A DNA stretch of 64,000 nt from Desulfobacteraceae bacterium Eth-SRB1. Its GTDB lineage: Bacteria > Desulfobacterota > Desulfobacteria > Desulfobacterales > ETH-SRB1. The position numbers and the translations under genes are program-made. This document shows positions 61,079 through 64,000 of the stretch, piece after piece. A model generated the notes under the pieces. It had not been told where the DNA came from and did no database searches. It saw only the letters and a program-made list of their open reading frames with translations. Every line of letters starts with the position of its first letter. Positions within the stretch are counted from its first letter, which is position 1. The DNA is taken from NCBI GenBank assembly GCA_004193555.1, contig RPGP01000040.1, positions 315,127 to 379,126 on the forward strand, read 5' to 3'.

Positions 61079-61948
61079 ATGAAATATAAGACCTCATATG
61101 TTTTTCCGAATATTTCAGCATTTAATCGCAATGGTCGTGGAGGATTGCATAAACGTTACGAAATTGCAGTTGCCACGAATTGCAGTTTCATCGAAGTGCC
61201 TGCGGATTTCATAAAAAATAAAACTGAAGTACAATTAACGGGAAAAAAACTTGGAAGTATACTTACCGCCGAAGATGTTGAAAAGCTTTATGAGTTCGGA
61301 ACACCATCTGAAAAAGTGAAATACATTTTGCACACGGAGCCTTCTCTTTCACGCAGTAATGGAACTGGAACCTCCATCACGCCGCCATTACTTTGGAATA
61401 ATCGAAAATGGGTTAGTGATTTTATAGAAATGACTATTGCAATTTCAAAAAGATTTAAAATTCCACCTGCTGGAATTGAAATTCATCCTGGCGGACGGAA
61501 TAATACAAACCAGGATTTGATTCGATCAATAATGGCTATCCGCGCTCAGTTTGAAAAAACCTTCAAAATCGCACCTTTTGTAGTTGTTGAAAACCGTACC
61601 GGTCAATTCATTTCGAATGGTGATCAAATTGCTGATTTTTGGGAAGCACTATTATCGACAGAGCGGCGGCTGTCTGATGTTGTTGGAGTCGTTCTCGATA
61701 TCCAACAGCTTTATACAGCGACAAAGAATGCTTTCCTAAAACAACTCAAACTGATTCCGCATAAGTCTGTGAAGGGCTTGCATATCCATTGCAGACATCG
61801 AACACCATCGATAGAAAATAAAATACCATGGGAAAGTGCATTTCCTTGGGTAGGAAAGATAAAACATAAGATATTCGTAAATCCCGAAGTACATCATCAG
61901 TCACAAGCTAATGATACAATATCTTTCTGCAATAAAATGATGAGATAA
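61079..61948 (+). CDS. TIM-barrel (endonuclease IV / xylose isomerase-like) protein, function unknown
   Basis: A 289-residue protein with the strand-end pattern of AP-endonuclease family 2/sugar isomerase barrels: FIEVPADF, AGIEIHPGG, FVVVENRTGQ, VGVVLDIQQLYTA, GLHIHCRHRTPS and NPEVHH. These put acidic and His residues at the expected metal positions. I recognise the fold, not a named family. It lies between two HNH genes, about 110 nt after the first. It could be a nuclease acting with the HNH enzymes or a nucleotide-sugar enzyme. ATG at 61079 is chosen over an upstream TTG. Confidence 0.6.
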   Translation: MKYKTSYVFPNISAFNRNGRGGLHKRYEIAVATNCSFIEVPADFIKNKTEVQLTGKKLGSILTAEDVEKLYEFGTPSEKVKYILHTEPSLSRSNGTGTSITPPLLWNNRKWVSDFIEMTIAISKRFKIPPAGIEIHPGGRNNTNQDLIRSIMAIRAQFEKTFKIAPFVVVENRTGQFISNGDQIADFWEALLSTERRLSDVVGVVLDIQQLYTATKNAFLKQLKLIPHKSVKGLHIHCRHRTPSIENKIPWESAFPWVGKIKHKIFVNPEVHHQSQANDTISFCNKMMR

Positions 61949-62131
61949 AAGACCCAATAACACCATTTGTTCAGATGGGCAGGGTCGAGGCATTTTATTC
62001 TATTGTGCAATTTGGTGTTTAATTATCCTTTTTTTACAAAAGCCCGGTTACCCTGCTAAATAGTGATGGTGGATGTTGTGCATGATTATAAGTAATCTTA
62101 AAGGTTTAATTGAATGTGATGGAGTTATGAT
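61949..62131. other. Gap with a hairpin between barrel gene and second HNH gene
   Basis: CCCAATAACACCATTTGTTC and GCAATTTGGTGTTTAATT can pair across ~40 nt, forming an imperfect hairpin at about 61959-62030. Nothing coding was recognised. Confidence 0.4.
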
Positions 62132-62605
62132 GTGAAAAGAAATGAAGCGATCAATAAAAAGAAACTTTTAAGCGGGTTACCGTATAAAAAAAGTAAGTTG
62201 CAAGAATTTAATATACGAGAGCTTAAGATGCTTGCTTCTCTGATGAGTCTCGAAAGTTGGGGAAAAACAAAAGAGGAGTTGGTAAAACAAATCTTTAATA
62301 ATCAACGTGAGCTTGATTTGCTGGATGAAAGACTGGAAAACTTCTGCGAAATGTGCGGAAATTACGTTGCAATAAGACAAAATGCTCACGTTGTCGCAGA
62401 ATCTGGGAGGGCAAGGATAAATATGCTAAAATTATGCCCTTCTTGTCATGTGATGTTTGACACTCGATTAAAACCAAGGCTCTATGAAGCTTTGAAAAAT
62501 GCCGGAGTAGAAAAGCTTCCAAAATCATGGCAAAAATCTATTTACTATCAAGCATTTGAGGCTTCAATGAAATCACCTAAAAGAAAAACAAAAAAGAATG
62601 ATTAG
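62132..62605 (+). CDS. SAP-like/HNH endonuclease-like protein
   Basis: A 157-residue protein. The first ~55 residues include a SAP-like helix-extended-helix segment (LQEFNIRELKMLASLMSL, KTKEELVKQIF). A zinc-HNH core follows: CEMCGNYVAIRQNAHVV, then LCPSCHVMFDTRLKPRLYEA. The tail is basic (KSPKRKTKKND). SAP folds bind DNA, so this looks like a small site-specific nuclease, perhaps the restriction partner of the methylase that follows at ~190 nt. Start is a GTG (62132) after a GGAG site. The partnership is inference. Confidence 0.7.
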   Translation: MKRNEAINKKKLLSGLPYKKSKLQEFNIRELKMLASLMSLESWGKTKEELVKQIFNNQRELDLLDERLENFCEMCGNYVAIRQNAHVVAESGRARINMLKLCPSCHVMFDTRLKPRLYEALKNAGVEKLPKSWQKSIYYQAFEASMKSPKRKTKKND

Positions 62606-62793
62606 ACGTCCAACAGAACTCCCTGTCCGACTTCTTTTAAAAGATGGGGCACTCAATGCAGACAGAATTGTCAAGGTGCTAAACAGATAAAACCATTTGG
62701 AATTTTTGAAGTAAAAGCGGTACAACAAAGTGCATCGTTATACAAAATCAGACCATATAGTACAGATAATGAAATGAATAGGAAGTTGATATT
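62606..62793. pseudogene. Possible degraded coding fragment between HNH and methylase genes
   Basis: Two frames look protein-like. One reads PTELPVRLLLKDGALNADRI and stops near 62690. The next reads FGIFEVKAVQQSASLYKIRP and ends just after the methylase start. They may be two halves of one decayed gene. Weak evidence. Confidence 0.3.
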
Positions 62794-64000
62794 GTGCTGA
62801 ATATTAATGCTGTAGAACAACTTAGCTTATTTGATCTCAAGTCCAGGTTACAAAGCAAAGAGATAGGACAGTTTTTTACGGAGTCCAAAACAGCCGATTA
62901 TATGGCATCAATGCTCCACTCCATTGGTAATGTTGAGTTGGTAAAAATTCTCGATGCTGGCGCAGGAGAAGGAATTCTTACAGCATCCGCAGCTCGTCGC
63001 TGCTTAGAAATAGGAAACCGTCGAGTCCATGCAGTTCTTTTCGAGGTAGATAAAAACATATTGTCAATACTCGAAGAAAACATGGATCGATTGGTTGAAA
63101 TATTTATCAAAAATGGAGGAAAATTCTCATATGAAATTCTAAATGAGGATTTTGTTTTGTCGAGACCGGATAAACACGAACGTAGTTTTCATATCTCAAT
63201 AATTAATCCGCCGTATTTCAAGTATAACTCCAAAGACTCCGTATATAGTGGAGCAACCGACGATCTGTTTAAAGGAAATCCCAATATTTACGCATCCTTT
63301 ATGGCGGTTGTATCGTCATGCCTGATGCCAGGGGGACAAATGGTAGCTATTGTTCCACGTAGTTTTACAAATGGCCTATATTTCAAAGGCTTTCGCAGTT
63401 ATCTCCAGTCACAGATGAGCTTAGAACGAGCGCATATCTTTCGATCCAGAAACCGGCTTTTCAGAAATATGGGGGTTCTGCAAGAGAACATTATTTGTAA
63501 GTTTGTAAAAAATGGACAGCAACCAAGTATAGAAATATGGTCAAGTACTTGCTCAGAAGACTTGGCGGAATCTGAGGTAGTCCGCTATCCGCAAAAATTG
63601 ATTATTGATGGAAGCAATCGACATAACATTATTCGGATTCCGGAAAGCGCGGCAGACGGTCATATTCTGAGGTTAGTTGAAGATTGGCCCAGCAGCTTTG
63701 AAGGAAACAATTACTATATTTCCACCGGCCCGGTGGTGGAATTTCGCACAAGAGAATTTATTACAGCAAAAGCCCAAAAAGATAGCATTCCTTTGTTACG
63801 AATGCACAATGTTAAGGCGTTCCGCATAGAATGGACAGGAAAACACTGGAAGGACGCGCGTTTTATTTTGAAGGAAGGACACGAGAAACACACCTGTAGT
63901 AACAAAGTTTATGTAATTCTAAAGCGGTTCAGCTCTAAAGATGAGAAGCGTCGTCTCGTCGCAGGTATTCATGACCCTAAACAATTCAAAGGTCAGCTAA
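62794..64000 (+). CDS. DNA adenine N6-methyltransferase, gamma-like type (3' end outside window)
   Basis: The frame is open from a GTG at 62794 (GGAAG site 8 nt upstream) to the right edge: ~402 residues and no stop. Motif X-like SKEIGQFFTESKTADYMASM and motif I LDAGAGEGILTASAA (~50-64) are followed by the catalytic IINPPYFKYNSKD (~132). The layout (NPPY, target domain after it) is like Eco57I/M.PstI-type adenine methylases of type II systems. It could also be the modification gene of a BREX- or similar defence set. The C-terminus and any partner gene lie beyond the window. Confidence 0.85.
   Translation, partial: MLNINAVEQLSLFDLKSRLQSKEIGQFFTESKTADYMASMLHSIGNVELVKILDAGAGEGILTASAARRCLEIGNRRVHAVLFEVDKNILSILEENMDRLVEIFIKNGGKFSYEILNEDFVLSRPDKHERSFHISIINPPYFKYNSKDSVYSGATDDLFKGNPNIYASFMAVVSSCLMPGGQMVAIVPRSFTNGLYFKGFRSYLQSQMSLERAHIFRSRNRLFRNMGVLQENIICKFVKNGQQPSIEIWSSTCSEDLAESEVVRYPQKLIIDGSNRHNIIRIPESAADGHILRLVEDWPSSFEGNNYYISTGPVVEFRTREFITAKAQKDSIPLLRMHNVKAFRIEWTGKHWKDARFILKEGHEKHTCSNKVYVILKRFSSKDEKRRLVAGIHDPKQFKGQL

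Overview
The window looks like chromosome from a Gram-negative, LPS-bearing anaerobe of the Desulfobacterota (Deltaproteobacteria), probably a Desulfobacterales member. This is inferred from the gene set (LpxI instead of LpxH, LolC/LolD, BamA/OmpH, plant-type DapB, TrpB2, HypE, PlsB), the moderate-to-low GC content and intergenic gaps crowded with short palindromic repeats. No rRNA or taxonomic marker outside these genes was available. Both ends cut through genes.

Layout. (1) 1-6.2 kb, plus strand: a damaged type I restriction-modification locus, with the HsdR C-terminus, HsdS, a mosaic of SIR2-like/HsdM-like/RhuM-like remnants, an intact RhuM-family gene, and hsdM broken by a one-base frameshift. 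(2) 6.2-24.6 kb, minus strand: an envelope-biogenesis cluster read in the order lysS, lolC, lolD, bamA, ompH, lpxD, fabZ, lpxA, lpxI, a Gfo/Idh/MocA oxidoreductase, lpxB, a DUF374 acyltransferase, msbA, lptF, lptG. Together these make lipid A, flip and export LPS, and assemble outer-membrane proteins and lipoproteins. (3) 25-27 kb, minus: apbE and hypE. (4) 27.4-32.5 kb, plus: the ffh-rpsP-khpA-rimM-trmD-SPOUT methyltransferase-rplS-rnhB translation operon. (5) 32.5-47.1 kb, minus: an MBL hydrolase, a small Cys-rich protein, trpB2, nusB, ribH, ribBA, ribE, ribD (riboflavin), nrdR, a dCMP-deaminase-like gene, glyA, rpiB, fabF, acpP, fabG, an acyl-CoA dehydrogenase and rpmF. (6) 47.4-59.9 kb, mostly plus: gltX, tRNA-Gln(CUG), a NamZ/DUF1343 gene, RNase HI, plsB, a MurU-AmgK-like fusion, dapB, an orphan peptide-type solute-binding protein and a decayed nth. 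(7) 60-64 kb, plus: a probable defence island with an HNH nuclease, a TIM-barrel protein, a SAP-like/HNH protein and an adenine methyltransferase cut by the window end.

The most notable signals are the repeats. At least five families occupy intergenic gaps. One is a MITE-like element of about 200-280 bp with roughly 23-nt inverted ends. In three genes the repeat supplies the last codons and the stop, and one short palindrome type appears to be inserted in frame inside hsdM. The best functional lead is a possible MurNAc-salvage module (NamZ plus a one-protein kinase/uridylyltransferase). The best candidate for something undescribed is the right-end nuclease/TIM-barrel/methylase cluster.
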